Positions 53,971 through 63,361 of a stretch of 64,000 nucleotides of DNA are shown in pieces. Both the position numbers and the translations under genes were made by a program. The DNA is from Verrucomicrobiales bacterium. Its GTDB lineage: Bacteria; Verrucomicrobiota; Verrucomicrobiia; Limisphaerales; J093. The notes below the pieces were generated by a model. The model made no database searches, was not told the origin of the DNA, and saw only the letters and a program-made list of their open reading frames with translations. Every line of letters begins with the position of its first letter. Within the stretch, counting starts at the first letter, position 1. The stretch spans positions 353,419-417,418 of the forward strand of contig JABTUJ010000001.1 of assembly GCA_015075445.1 (NCBI GenBank). The letters run 5' to 3'.

Positions 53971-54264
53971 ATGAACGACGAAGCCGAACAGCATCGTCCC
54001 AGGAGGACGGGAATCGGGCGTTGCCAGAAGACGAGAATGCAGTCTTTCGATCTCGACCCCGGCGAGTCGGCCGTGCAGATCCGCCGGGTGATTCTGCGCA
54101 AACTCAACAGCCTATTGAGAACCGGACGACACCGAGATTCCTCGGCCGGATTTGTCCGGTACGACGACGCTGCGCGCGCAGAGCAAGGCGCAAACGGGAG
54201 AAGCCGGTTGCCCGTGCCGGCTGTATCCGCAACGACTCGTGACGGGCAAACAGACAAGCCATGA
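53971..54264 (+). CDS. Small protein after the sigma factor
   Basis: 97 residues, ATG directly after the sigma stop. SFDLDPGESAVQIRRVILRK LNSLLRTGRHRDSS is the only ordered-looking part; the rest is polar. No membrane segment, so it is not a classical anti-sigma factor. Its stop overlaps the next ORF by ATGA, which supports translation. Confidence 0.42.
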   Translation: MNDEAEQHRPRRTGIGRCQKTRMQSFDLDPGESAVQIRRVILRKLNSLLRTGRHRDSSAGFVRYDDAARAEQGANGRSRLPVPAVSATTRDGQTDKP

Positions 54265-54449
54265 AAGCAGAGACGACCATCGAAGTAGCCAAACCGCAAC
54301 CGGGTTTCAGCCCGAGGCCTACCACCAGACGACATACACGGATCGCTGGCGAGGAGGAGAGCCCGAGCCCCAAACCTGAAAGCCCGAGTCCGAGTGAAAA
54401 TGGCCGGCTCAGAATTCTGCGCTTTAAGGGCACAAGCCCAGCCGAGTAA
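54261..54449 (+). CDS. Very small Pro/Ser-rich protein
   Basis: 62 residues with GEEESPSPKPESPSPSENGR in the middle. ATGA overlap with the preceding ORF. Low complexity; real translation is supported only by the tight spacing. Confidence 0.35.
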   Translation: MKAETTIEVAKPQPGFSPRPTTRRHTRIAGEEESPSPKPESPSPSENGRLRILRFKGTSPAE

Positions 54450-54639
54450 GAGCTTCTCCCGGAGACGCACGCCGGAGTGGTCACGCAAAGAACGTGACCA
54501 GAATGTGGTGTGCTGACTCGGAGCTTCCGCCATAGGGCGAGACAATCGATGGGAGCACTCACATGCGGGTGGTGGGGGTGGGTGGTGCTTGTCCTTGAGA
54601 GTCGGGCGCTTGGTGGGAACCTACATCATCATTTGGCCC

Positions 54640-57300
54640 GTGAGAAAGCTCATACTCAAAAACCACCTTTCGCCTGGCGATATCGTGATGCTCACCGCAG
54701 CAGTGCGGGACCTTCACGGCTGCTATCCGGGTAGGTTTCTCACCGACGTTCGCACCTCCGGTGCGGACTTATGGGAAAACAACCCACACATCACTCCGCT
54801 TTCAGAGCAGGATCCGGAAGTCGAAGTTGTTGAGTGCGCCTATCCATTGATTGATCGGGCAAACGACGCACCGTATCACTGCCTCCACGGTTTCGTGGAT
54901 TTTCTCAACGCCCGTCTCGGTCTGGCGATAAGGCCCTCGCTCTTCAAGGGTGACATTCATCTCTCCGAGCAAGAGAGGCTCTGGTACTCTCAAGTGCACG
55001 AACTCACGGGTGAAGACACTCCGTTTTGGATCGTCGCGGCTGGCGGCAAGTACGATGTCACGATCAAATGGTGGTCAACAGAACGCTATCAGAAAGTGAT
55101 AGACCATTTCCGGGGCAGGATTCTGTTCGTCCAAGTTGGCGACTTCGGTCACCACCATCCTCCGCTCAAGGGCGTTATTGACCTGCGCGGCCAGACGACT
55201 CTTCGCCAGTTGGTACGGTTGGTGTATCATGCGGACGGGGTCCTGTGTCCGATTACCGCGGTGATGCACTTGGCTGCGGCGGTAGAACGGAAGCGCGGTT
55301 TACCCGGCAACCGGCCTTGTGTCGTAGTCGCTGGAGGCCGCGAACCAGTCCACTGGGAAGCATATCCCGAACACCAGTTCATACACACCACCGGCGCGTT
55401 GCCGTGCTGCGTGGGTGGTGGGTGCTGGCGCGCTCGTACGGTGCCGCTTGGTGATGGAGATGAACGAGACCAGGCAGACAGTCTCTGCGAGAAAGTGGTA
55501 AAGGGACTTCCTGCATGTATGGATATGATCACCCCGGCTGAAGTCATCCGCCGCATTGAGCTCTACTATATGGGCGGCGTTCTGACGTACCTCAGCGCCG
55601 ACTCGAGACGCGGAGCGCGACTCGGAGTGAGGAAGAGCGCCGCTAACGATTATGATGATGCTCCCCTCACATGCTCCAATGCTCGGATCGCCCTCGAACG
55701 TTTCGTCCGCAGGATACCCCCATATCCCAACGATTTCAGTGGCCGAGGCATTGTAATCTGCGGAGGTGGAGTCAAGTACTTCACGAACGCGTGGGTGTGC
55801 CTCAACATGCTCCGTCGGACGGGCTGCAATCTTCCCGTCGAGCTCTGGCACCTTGGCAGCGAGGAGATGGATCCTCAGATGGTGGCGTTGGTCAAGCCGT
55901 TGGGCGCAGAATGCGTCGATGCCCTCTCGCTAACGAAGCGCTATCCGGTGCGACATCTAGGTGGTTGGGAAGTCAAACCCTATGCAATCCTCTACTCCCG
56001 GTTCCGTGAGGTACTCTTTCTTGATGCGGACAATGTGCCCGTACGCAACCCCGAGTTCCTTCTCGATACTGCCGAGTACCGCGAGACGGGCGCACTCTTC
56101 TGGCCAGACTATGGTCAATTCTCCAAGACGCAAGCCGTCTGGGATAACTGTGGATTACCCCGCCCGGACGGCCCTGAATTCGAAAGCGGGCAGATTGCGG
56201 TTGACAAGAAGCGTTGCTGGCGAGCACTGCGGCTGGCCTTGTGGTTCAACGAGCACTCCGACTTCTATTACCGTTACCTTCACGGCGACAAAGAGACTTT
56301 CCATCTTGCGTTTCATAAGCTCGGACACCCGTACAGCCTGGTGCCACACCCAATCCATTCGCTCGATGGCACGATGTGCCAGCACGACTTTGCCGGGGGA
56401 CGGCTCTTTCAACATCGAAACACCGACAAATGGGATTTGCGGGGGAGGAATCGGCGCATTCCTGATTTCTGGTGCGAAGGCGAGTGCATGGGTTTCCTCA
56501 CGGATTTGCAGAACCGCTGGGATGGCCGCATGAGTCGGTTCGCTCCCGCCCTGAACGGGAAACCTAAGCTCGTGTCGAGTGTCAAACGGGGTGTGCCGAC
56601 GATCGCCGCTTGCATGATCACCTGCCCAGACCGTGAGGTCGTGTGCCGCCACACGCTGCAGAATCTGGCCACAAGCGATTGGGGGCAAGCGAAGGTCTTG
56701 GTTCAGATGGACAACGGACAGTTGCATCGCGCCGAAGATCGTCAAGCACACACGGCTCTGCTCGCACTCCAGCGCGGTCTTGAACTGTGCGCCGACTATG
56801 TTCTTTTCCTGGAGGACGATCTCGATTTTAATCGGTACCTGCTGCAGAATCTGCTGGCTTGGGAGCCGGTAAGGCGTCGGGCAGTGACCTTGGCCGGTCT
56901 CTATAATCCCGGCCTGCCGGCACTGGCGTGCAGCCGGAAGCACTGCCTCTCGGTGGTGGCGCCGACGGCCGTGTTCGGGAGCCAAGCCTTTTTGCTGTCG
57001 CGGCGGGCCACAAGATTCCTGGTGGAGCACTGGGGGGAGGTGGAGGGCATGCAGGACATCAAGATGTCTCGTCTCGCGGGACGGCTCGGAAAGCCGCTTT
57101 TCTACCATCACCCTTCGCTCGTTCAACACGTGGGGGCCACGAGCATGTGGGGCGGGCCATTTCATCAAGCGGACGACTTCGACCCGGACTGGAGGTCCCA
57201 AACGGCGGAGGAGTCGATGTGCCGGCAACCAGAACACAGGCCGCTGTCGGGCGATGACCGCGGCGAGATTGTCGTTGCTGATTGCAGCCCACCGGGCTAG
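54640..57300 (+). CDS. Fused glycosyltransferase: GT9-like + DxD mannosyltransferase-like + GT-A-like domains
   Basis: 886 residues from GTG 54640; a TTG at 54589 would add 17. Part 1 (about 1-300) is heptosyltransferase-like: RKLILKNHLSPGDIVMLTAA VRDLH, WIVAAGGKYDVTIKWWSTER YQKV and TLRQLVRLVYHADGVLCPIT AVMHLAAAV. Part 2 (about 375-620) has VICGGGVKYFTNAWVCLNML, PVELWHLGSEEMD and FREVLFLDADNVPVRNPEFL, a MNN1/GT71- or GT8-like DxD enzyme. Part 3 (about 665-860) has CMITCPDREVVCRHTLQNLA and YVLFLEDDLDFNRYLLQNLL, a GT-A-type fold. Three catalytic modules in one polypeptide suggest stepwise glycan assembly. Directly upstream of the kinase-WD40 gene. Confidence 0.8.
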   Translation: MRKLILKNHLSPGDIVMLTAAVRDLHGCYPGRFLTDVRTSGADLWENNPHITPLSEQDPEVEVVECAYPLIDRANDAPYHCLHGFVDFLNARLGLAIRPSLFKGDIHLSEQERLWYSQVHELTGEDTPFWIVAAGGKYDVTIKWWSTERYQKVIDHFRGRILFVQVGDFGHHHPPLKGVIDLRGQTTLRQLVRLVYHADGVLCPITAVMHLAAAVERKRGLPGNRPCVVVAGGREPVHWEAYPEHQFIHTTGALPCCVGGGCWRARTVPLGDGDERDQADSLCEKVVKGLPACMDMITPAEVIRRIELYYMGGVLTYLSADSRRGARLGVRKSAANDYDDAPLTCSNARIALERFVRRIPPYPNDFSGRGIVICGGGVKYFTNAWVCLNMLRRTGCNLPVELWHLGSEEMDPQMVALVKPLGAECVDALSLTKRYPVRHLGGWEVKPYAILYSRFREVLFLDADNVPVRNPEFLLDTAEYRETGALFWPDYGQFSKTQAVWDNCGLPRPDGPEFESGQIAVDKKRCWRALRLALWFNEHSDFYYRYLHGDKETFHLAFHKLGHPYSLVPHPIHSLDGTMCQHDFAGGRLFQHRNTDKWDLRGRNRRIPDFWCEGECMGFLTDLQNRWDGRMSRFAPALNGKPKLVSSVKRGVPTIAACMITCPDREVVCRHTLQNLATSDWGQAKVLVQMDNGQLHRAEDRQAHTALLALQRGLELCADYVLFLEDDLDFNRYLLQNLLAWEPVRRRAVTLAGLYNPGLPALACSRKHCLSVVAPTAVFGSQAFLLSRRATRFLVEHWGEVEGMQDIKMSRLAGRLGKPLFYHHPSLVQHVGATSMWGGPFHQADDFDPDWRSQTAEESMCRQPEHRPLSGDDRGEIVVADCSPPG

Positions 57301-57317
57301 AACCCCCGTTGGGCTTG

Positions 57318-60300
57318 ATGAGTGAGAGCGGCAACAGCACGGCAGATCAGCGGCCACTTCTTCGCCGTCTGCGGAATCGTCTGTTGCCTAATGAGCCCCG
57401 GCAGAGCTCGGTCCAGCCTATCGTACCGGACCACGATTTGGTGGGCCGCATCGGTTCCGGAAGCTACGGTGAAGTGTGGCTCGCCAGGAATCAACTTGGC
57501 ACCTATCGGGCGGTCAAGGCTGTGCGTCGCGATAGCTTTCCTGACGTTCGCCCCTTCGAGCGCGAACTCGGTGGTATCCGTAGCTTCGAGCCAATCTCAC
57601 GCAGCCACCCTGGTGTGGTGGACATCCTCCAAGTCGGCCTCAACCGGGAGGGCGGTTACTTCTATTACATCATGGAGGCCGCAGATGATGTGGAGCACGG
57701 GCAGGCGATTGAACCGATTAGTTACGTGCCCCGTACTCTGGCCTGGGAGTTGAGTAGGCGCGGGCGTCACTCGTTCGATCAGTGCGTAGAAATGGCACTG
57801 ATGCTCTCGAGCGCCCTCGCGCACGTGCATGCGCATCGACTGGTCCACCGAGACGTCAAGCCCTCTAACGTCGTCTTTGTCGATGGCGTCCCGAAGCTCG
57901 CGGACGTCGGATTGGTTGCCCCGATCGATGAGGCCCGATCGTATGTCGGTACCGAAGGCTACATTCCCCCGGACGGGCCGGGCACTCCACAGGCTGACAT
58001 CTACAGTCTGGGCAAAGTGCTCTATGAGTTGGCTTCCGGGAACGACCGTTGCGAGTTCCCAAGCTGGCCCGCCGACTTGGAGCAATTGCCCGATCGGGAC
58101 CGATTCGTGGAATTCAACGAGGTTATCGTCAAGGCTTGCCACCACGAAAAGCACCGACGATACCAGTCGGCGCGACAGTTGCATGACGATCTGCTCCTCC
58201 TGCAACAGGGCGGCTCGGTCCGACGGCTGAGGGTGCTCGAAAAGCGATGGCGTGCGGCCCGGACATTCTCGGTGATCGGGTCGGCGGTGTTGTTCGTAGG
58301 TGGTGCGACTTACTACGAGCTCGCCCGGGAGCAGAGGCTCCTCGCCGAGAATCGCCAACGGCAGGTGGGAACCGAGATTGCGAAGGGCAGTTTCGTGATG
58401 GAATCAGGCGATCTGTTGGGGGCCTTACCTCCCTTCGTTGAGGCTTTGCGTCTTGATCAAGGACGCCCCGAGCGCGAGGCCACACACCGCCTCCGCCTGG
58501 GAGCGCTGCTGGATCAGTGCCCGAAGTTGACCCAGTTGTGGGCGGCGTCAGACCGGGTGAATGATCTGGCCTTCAGCTTCGACGGAGAAGCGATCGCCGT
58601 GGGCCAGCAAGCCGGCGCGGTCCACATTTTGAACAGCGCGACGGGCTTGCCGCTCTCACCGCCCTTTGGAGTAAAGCTCCTGCTCGAGAGTGTTTCTTTC
58701 AGCCCGGACGGAAAGCGTGTCGCGACAGCAAACCAAGACGGTAATGTCATCCTGTGGGACCTCGTCGCCGGCACCGAGCTCTTGCAGTTGATGCATCCGG
58801 ACAGCGTCCTCATGGCCACGTTCAGCCGTGATGGTGCCTCCCTCCTCACCGCATGCTGGGATGGCAAGGCACGCCTCTGGGACGCGATGAGTGGCGAGCC
58901 TCTGCGGGAATTTGCATCCCACACCGGGCCTGTATGCGCTGCCGCGTTCAGCCCGGATGAGGTATTCATCGTGACGGCCAGTCACGATCGAAGCGCGCAA
59001 GTCTGGAATGCCCGCACCAGCGTCCGGGTCGGATTCCCCATGCTGCACAAGAACTGGGTGTATTCGGCCTGCTTTAGCCCCGACGGGAAACGGCTGGCGA
59101 CTGCGGGTTTCGATCGCCGGGTGCGGCTCTGGGATGCAGCCACCAGCCTTGAGATCCCGACATCAATAGTGCACGGTGACGCAGTACGCAGTGTCGAGTT
59201 CAGCCCCGACGGGCGCTATCTTCTTACTGCCAGTTGGGATTCCACCGCGCGGCTCTGGGATGCCGCAACAGGCCACCCAATCAGGCAGAACCCTGTGCTG
59301 CGCCACTCCGATCGGGTCATGAAGGCCACATTCAGCCCCGATGGCCGGCGCATTGCTACAGGGTGCGTGGATGGCACGGTCCGGATTTGGGACCTTGCCG
59401 TGGCTCAGATACCGCCTGAGCCCATTACGGGGCTCATCAGCCCGGACGGTGGCCTCCTTTTGCGTGCGAGCAACAACTGGGTGGAGGTCCGCAGCGTAGA
59501 TAACCGACATCCTCACGAGCAGCGCTTGGTGCTGAAGGAATCGGTACAAGAGGCAGCCTTCAGCCAAGAGAGCCGCTTTGTGCTCGTTCGTTCAGGTCCC
59601 TCCGCCGCTCTGCCGCTGGCAGCATCCAGGTTGCACGTGTTCAGTCTCATTTCAGGTCAGCCGCTTGGCCCGCCGATCTCGTGCACGAATAGTCTGGAAG
59701 CTGTGTGGCTGAGTGATAGCGGCAGCAGGGTGGCGTGGGCAAGCGGTTCCAATGTAGTTGTATCAGGGCTGAGCGTCGGTAGCCCATTGACCGCCGTCCT
59801 CAGTCACCCAAGACCGGTCACGATGAGCCGGTTCGACTCTGAGGGGAGGCGGCTGATCACGGTCGCTGGCAGGTTTCTCGATCTCTGGGATCTGATGACA
59901 TCAAAGAGAGTTATCGCCACGCAAAACCATGACTTGAGAGTAAACGAGGTTCAGTTCAGCCCGGATGGGCGCCATTTCCTCACGTGCACGTCGGACAACA
60001 CCCTTGCTCGCGGCACGGCGCAGGTTTGGGATGCAGCGACTGGACAACCTGTTGGCGCCCGACTCTCCCATCGCGATGGTGTGTTGCGGGGGACGTTTAG
60101 CCCGGACGGAAAGCGGATCGTCACCGCCAGCGAGGACTCGACTGCCATTATCTGGAGCGCGGCCAGCGGTAAGCCTCTGTGCCCGCCGTTACGCCACGAT
60201 GATCATGTGCAGGGTGCCATCTTCAGTGCGAGTGGTAATTGGGTGCTGACGGCCAGCCTGGATCGTACTGCTCGGGTCTGGGACGCAGAAACCGGCGATC

Positions 60301-60764
60301 CGCTGACTCCACCATTGGGTTACCCTAAGATGCTCCGACGCGCGCACTTTCTGGCTGGCGGGGAGGAATTGGTTGCCGTCAGGCTCACGCATGGCGGCTG
60401 GCGCTCTGGATTGCCTCGGGAAACCCGACCCGTCGAGGATCTGTTTAACCTGGCGCAGTTGCTCAACGGCTGTGAGGACCTCCTCGCCGAGATACCAGCT
60501 GCGGCGCGTGCCGCGCGTCTTCGGGAATTGTGGCGCAGGCTTCGGGAGCGCCACCCAGAGACTTTCGTGGCGTCGCCGCCAGAGATCATCGCCTGGCATC
60601 GACGGGAATCTGATAAGTCTGAAGAGGAGGAACGCTGGCAAGCCTGCTTGTTCCACTTGAACACGTTAGCCGCACTCCAACCAGAGGATCAAACGGTGTC
60701 AGAGCGTCGGAGCGTTGTCCTTCAGAAGCTCGCGCAGCTAGAACAACCCTCTCCTCGTCGTTGA
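57318..60764 (+). CDS. Transmembrane Ser/Thr protein kinase with 14 WD40 repeats
   Basis: 1148 residues from ATG 57318. Kinase domain: LVGRIGSGSYGEVWLARNQL (Gly loop), RAVKAVRRDS (Lys), HRLVHRDVKPSNVVFVDGVP KLADVGLVAP (HRD and DVG instead of DFG), and ADIYSLGKVLYELASGN. A transmembrane helix lies near 318-340 (FSVIGSAVLFVGGATYYELA). Then follow WD40 repeats of the form FSPDGKRVATANQDGNVILW D. I count 14, seven before and seven after about residue 715, i.e. two seven-bladed propellers, the middle four degenerate. Such kinases sense extracellular or envelope signals. They are often near ECF sigma factors, as here. Confidence 0.93.
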   Translation: MSESGNSTADQRPLLRRLRNRLLPNEPRQSSVQPIVPDHDLVGRIGSGSYGEVWLARNQLGTYRAVKAVRRDSFPDVRPFERELGGIRSFEPISRSHPGVVDILQVGLNREGGYFYYIMEAADDVEHGQAIEPISYVPRTLAWELSRRGRHSFDQCVEMALMLSSALAHVHAHRLVHRDVKPSNVVFVDGVPKLADVGLVAPIDEARSYVGTEGYIPPDGPGTPQADIYSLGKVLYELASGNDRCEFPSWPADLEQLPDRDRFVEFNEVIVKACHHEKHRRYQSARQLHDDLLLLQQGGSVRRLRVLEKRWRAARTFSVIGSAVLFVGGATYYELAREQRLLAENRQRQVGTEIAKGSFVMESGDLLGALPPFVEALRLDQGRPEREATHRLRLGALLDQCPKLTQLWAASDRVNDLAFSFDGEAIAVGQQAGAVHILNSATGLPLSPPFGVKLLLESVSFSPDGKRVATANQDGNVILWDLVAGTELLQLMHPDSVLMATFSRDGASLLTACWDGKARLWDAMSGEPLREFASHTGPVCAAAFSPDEVFIVTASHDRSAQVWNARTSVRVGFPMLHKNWVYSACFSPDGKRLATAGFDRRVRLWDAATSLEIPTSIVHGDAVRSVEFSPDGRYLLTASWDSTARLWDAATGHPIRQNPVLRHSDRVMKATFSPDGRRIATGCVDGTVRIWDLAVAQIPPEPITGLISPDGGLLLRASNNWVEVRSVDNRHPHEQRLVLKESVQEAAFSQESRFVLVRSGPSAALPLAASRLHVFSLISGQPLGPPISCTNSLEAVWLSDSGSRVAWASGSNVVVSGLSVGSPLTAVLSHPRPVTMSRFDSEGRRLITVAGRFLDLWDLMTSKRVIATQNHDLRVNEVQFSPDGRHFLTCTSDNTLARGTAQVWDAATGQPVGARLSHRDGVLRGTFSPDGKRIVTASEDSTAIIWSAASGKPLCPPLRHDDHVQGAIFSASGNWVLTASLDRTARVWDAETGDPLTPPLGYPKMLRRAHFLAGGEELVAVRLTHGGWRSGLPRETRPVEDLFNLAQLLNGCEDLLAEIPAAARAARLRELWRRLRERHPETFVASPPEIIAWHRRESDKSEEEERWQACLFHLNTLAALQPEDQTVSERRSVVLQKLAQLEQPSPRR

Positions 60765-61105
60765 TACCCCGGCACGCTCGGCTGACCGTTTCCACGGCTC
60801 CGGCAGGCGACTCAACCCTCGGTTTGCATCTCCTGCATCTCGCTTGGGCTCCAGGGAACCGAAAAACAGAGTGATTCTTCGTAAGAATCTCCGCTATCGG
60901 ACGAAGCTACCAGTGGCGCCGGTCTGTCGACTCGAACAGCGGGGTGGGGGGCGACAGGCCGGCCCAACACACCGTATGGTCGGAGTGCACAAAGTGATGT
61001 TGCCGTCGGCATCAGGACGACAGGTGGCGTGGTCATCCAACGCTGACGGCTGTGTCTACGCCCACACGGGCGGTCGCTTCGATGTCGACGAGGAAGGAGA
61101 ACGGT
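60765..61105. other. Intergenic region
   Basis: 341 bases between the kinase gene and the lipoprotein gene. AGGAAGGAG (61091-61099) is a strong ribosome binding site for the latter. No gene otherwise. Confidence 0.4.
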
Positions 61106-61759
61106 ATGCTTGATTACCTGACCAGCCAAATCGCGGCGGGGCTGCGCGCAAAGAGGATCCGACTTTCGCTATTGATTGTGATTGGCCTGGCCACATCGTG
61201 CACGAGCCCGAAGCCCCCCAAGCAGGAAGACGAAAAGGTAAGCGTCATTCCGGTAAAGCGTTTGGTCTTTGCACCCCCACCCGAGGGATTGAAACACAAG
61301 CCACGCGTTACGATTCGTCCGGTCGAAGGTGTTGACCAGCTGAGAAACCTCAGCATGGGGGCGACGACAGAAGAGTTGACTTCCGTCGTATTCGCACTCG
61401 ACCGTTTTCGAGTTGTGGAGAGCATGCCGGCTGCCCCAGTAAGCGAGAATGCCGACTATCTCATTTTGTGCAAGCTAACCGAGTTGGCGTACGAACAAAG
61501 AAAGGGGAACACATACGTGGACGGAAGTAAACTGGCCAGCAAAGGACTCCGCTCCGCCTTACCTTGGCTCGGAGGCAGCGACATCGATAACGTAATGTGG
61601 ACCCAGGACGATCTGGACGTGCGAGTGACTTGTAGAGTAGTCGCCAACCTTCTCCTACCCAACGGCGAAGTATTGGCCCGCGAGACAGGTCTTGTCCAAA
61701 GGCAAGACAAAGTGAAGGCTATCAAAGCAGAGGTGCTAGGTGTCGTAATAGATAGATAG
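61106..61759 (+). CDS. CsgG-like outer-membrane lipoprotein
   Basis: 217 residues from ATG 61106, 6 bases after AGGAAGGAG. Signal peptide LRAKRIRLSLLIVIGLATSC with a lipobox cysteine at the end. VTIRPVEGVDQLRNLSMGAT TEELTSVVFALDRFRVVESM and EVLARETGLVQRQDK resemble CsgG/HfaB family proteins (activity, mature beta strands). CsgG forms a secretion pore; here no curli subunit genes are visible, so the assignment is tentative. Confidence 0.6.
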   Translation: MLDYLTSQIAAGLRAKRIRLSLLIVIGLATSCTSPKPPKQEDEKVSVIPVKRLVFAPPPEGLKHKPRVTIRPVEGVDQLRNLSMGATTEELTSVVFALDRFRVVESMPAAPVSENADYLILCKLTELAYEQRKGNTYVDGSKLASKGLRSALPWLGGSDIDNVMWTQDDLDVRVTCRVVANLLLPNGEVLARETGLVQRQDKVKAIKAEVLGVVIDR

Positions 61760-62092
61760 CGGTCACGATGGCGCCAATTCAACGACGCCGGCCGAGTACA
61801 AGCCGCTTGGCGAGGATGCCGGCACAAGGCTTGAGTTGGGTTTGGTCCGGCTGGCACTCTTTCAGGCGTTCACCCACATGACTCCGGCGATGGACAAGAG
61901 GCTCATGGAAGGGCCGAGTCTCCAGAATACGGCACAGAACTGGCAAGGGTCCGCTTCAGATCGGTGACACATGATGAACGGAACAGTCGACCCGCCTACA
62001 ACATGCTTTGGGATTGCCCAGATGTAGAAGGTGTGGATAACAATCGGAATGTGCTAGTGTCGAGTTGTCGCAATTCCTCCGACTGCAGACTG
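61760..62092. other. Intergenic region
   Basis: 333 bases before the HEAT-repeat gene start. A GTG at 61964 in frame is an alternative start for that gene. Nothing else can be supported. Confidence 0.35.
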
Positions 62093-63361
62093 ATGCTGCC
62101 GAGAAGAGAGTATTCCACGTTAATCTATCTGGTCGGAGTTGTGATATGTCTTCTATGGATGTCCGCGGTGTGCAGCCAAGCCGCAGAGCTTCCAGTTGTT
62201 TCTCCGGCTGCGGCGATTTCCGCGTTCACCAACCACGCAGTAACACTAATCGATCGCGAGAACGCAGGCGTTGCATTGCGTGATTTCCACTCTGACAGGG
62301 AGGAAGTTGTTCAGGCGTTCATTCAAGTACTTGCCGACAAGCAAGATGACAACAACCTGCGCAGGCAGGCAGCAGAGGGATTGCAGCGAGCCGGACCTTC
62401 CGCGCGACCGGCGCTATCTTCGCTAATTGAGACAGTTAACGAACGCAATCCGGACATAAACAATCTCCGTCTGAGAATTGAAGCCGCCAAGGCGCTCGCG
62501 TCTCTGAAACGAGGCGCCAAGCCGGCCTCAACCTCCTTGGTGAACATCGTGACTGACGAGAAGGAATCTCTCTTCCTGCGCTGCGAGGCCATCGAGGCTC
62601 TCGCCGCCATTGGGCCGCCAGTATCCGAAGTTGTTGCCCCCTTGGTCCGACTTCTACGGTCACCGGCGGCCGACCGGGAGTTGTTCCGTACCGCAGTGCG
62701 TGCCATTGGCGCGATGGGGGCGTGGGGTATGCCCGCGCTGGATAGCCTTCACGATCTGATCGTCAAAGGCCCACAAGAGGACGGCATCTTCGATGAGGCT
62801 GTGCAAGCGTCCACTAAGATCGCCGTGGGGCTCAGTCTTCAGACGTCGACGACGCTGCCGAACAGTTCGCTCTATGGGCTCTGGCGTTACGAGCGGGCAC
62901 GGTCGAGCCTCAAGTCAATCAATGCCGAGTTGGGCAAGTACCTCCGCGGACGGGATGACATGGTCGATGAGAACGCTAGCAGGCAGATTGAGGCGGCGGT
63001 CTCTGTGCTATCCAGTGTGATCGACTCGTATGTGGTTGTCCGATATCGATGGCACATTCTCGGGGTGTTGGCTTACATGGTGCTCTTTCTGCCGTGTGGT
63101 GTAGCCTGGCGAGTGTGGAGGTTCATAAGCCCGCGTTCGTTCGTAGCGTTCGTTCGCTATGTTGACTCGAATGAAAAGGTCGGGGGTGTTCCCATTAGAT
63201 TGTGTGGTTGGTTGCTGGGTCTGTTCCTTGTGCGTGCCGTAAGGCAGCCAAGTCGAACGCGGAAAGCACCTGTTGGTCCATCCAGACCAGTCTGCTCTTG
63301 TGACCGCAGCGGAGAAAGCAAACAACGGAAAACAGTGGAGAACAAGTATGAAATACAGTAA
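62093..63361 (+). CDS. Exported HEAT-repeat protein with C-terminal membrane anchor
   Basis: 422 residues from ATG 62093, chosen because a signal peptide follows at once (YLVGVVICLLWMSAVCSQAA). HEAT-like repeats: LRRQAAEGLQRAGPSARPAL SSLIETV, LRIEAAKALASLKRGAKPAS TSLV, LRCEAIEALAAIGPPVSEVV APLVRLL and FRTAVRAIGAMGAWGMPALD. A membrane helix (WHILGVLAYMVLFLPCGVAW) lies near residue 320. The repeats are probably periplasmic, for protein contact. The 3' end overlaps the next gene start by 14 bases. Confidence 0.7.
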   Translation: MLPRREYSTLIYLVGVVICLLWMSAVCSQAAELPVVSPAAAISAFTNHAVTLIDRENAGVALRDFHSDREEVVQAFIQVLADKQDDNNLRRQAAEGLQRAGPSARPALSSLIETVNERNPDINNLRLRIEAAKALASLKRGAKPASTSLVNIVTDEKESLFLRCEAIEALAAIGPPVSEVVAPLVRLLRSPAADRELFRTAVRAIGAMGAWGMPALDSLHDLIVKGPQEDGIFDEAVQASTKIAVGLSLQTSTTLPNSSLYGLWRYERARSSLKSINAELGKYLRGRDDMVDENASRQIEAAVSVLSSVIDSYVVVRYRWHILGVLAYMVLFLPCGVAWRVWRFISPRSFVAFVRYVDSNEKVGGVPIRLCGWLLGLFLVRAVRQPSRTRKAPVGPSRPVCSCDRSGESKQRKTVENKYEIQ

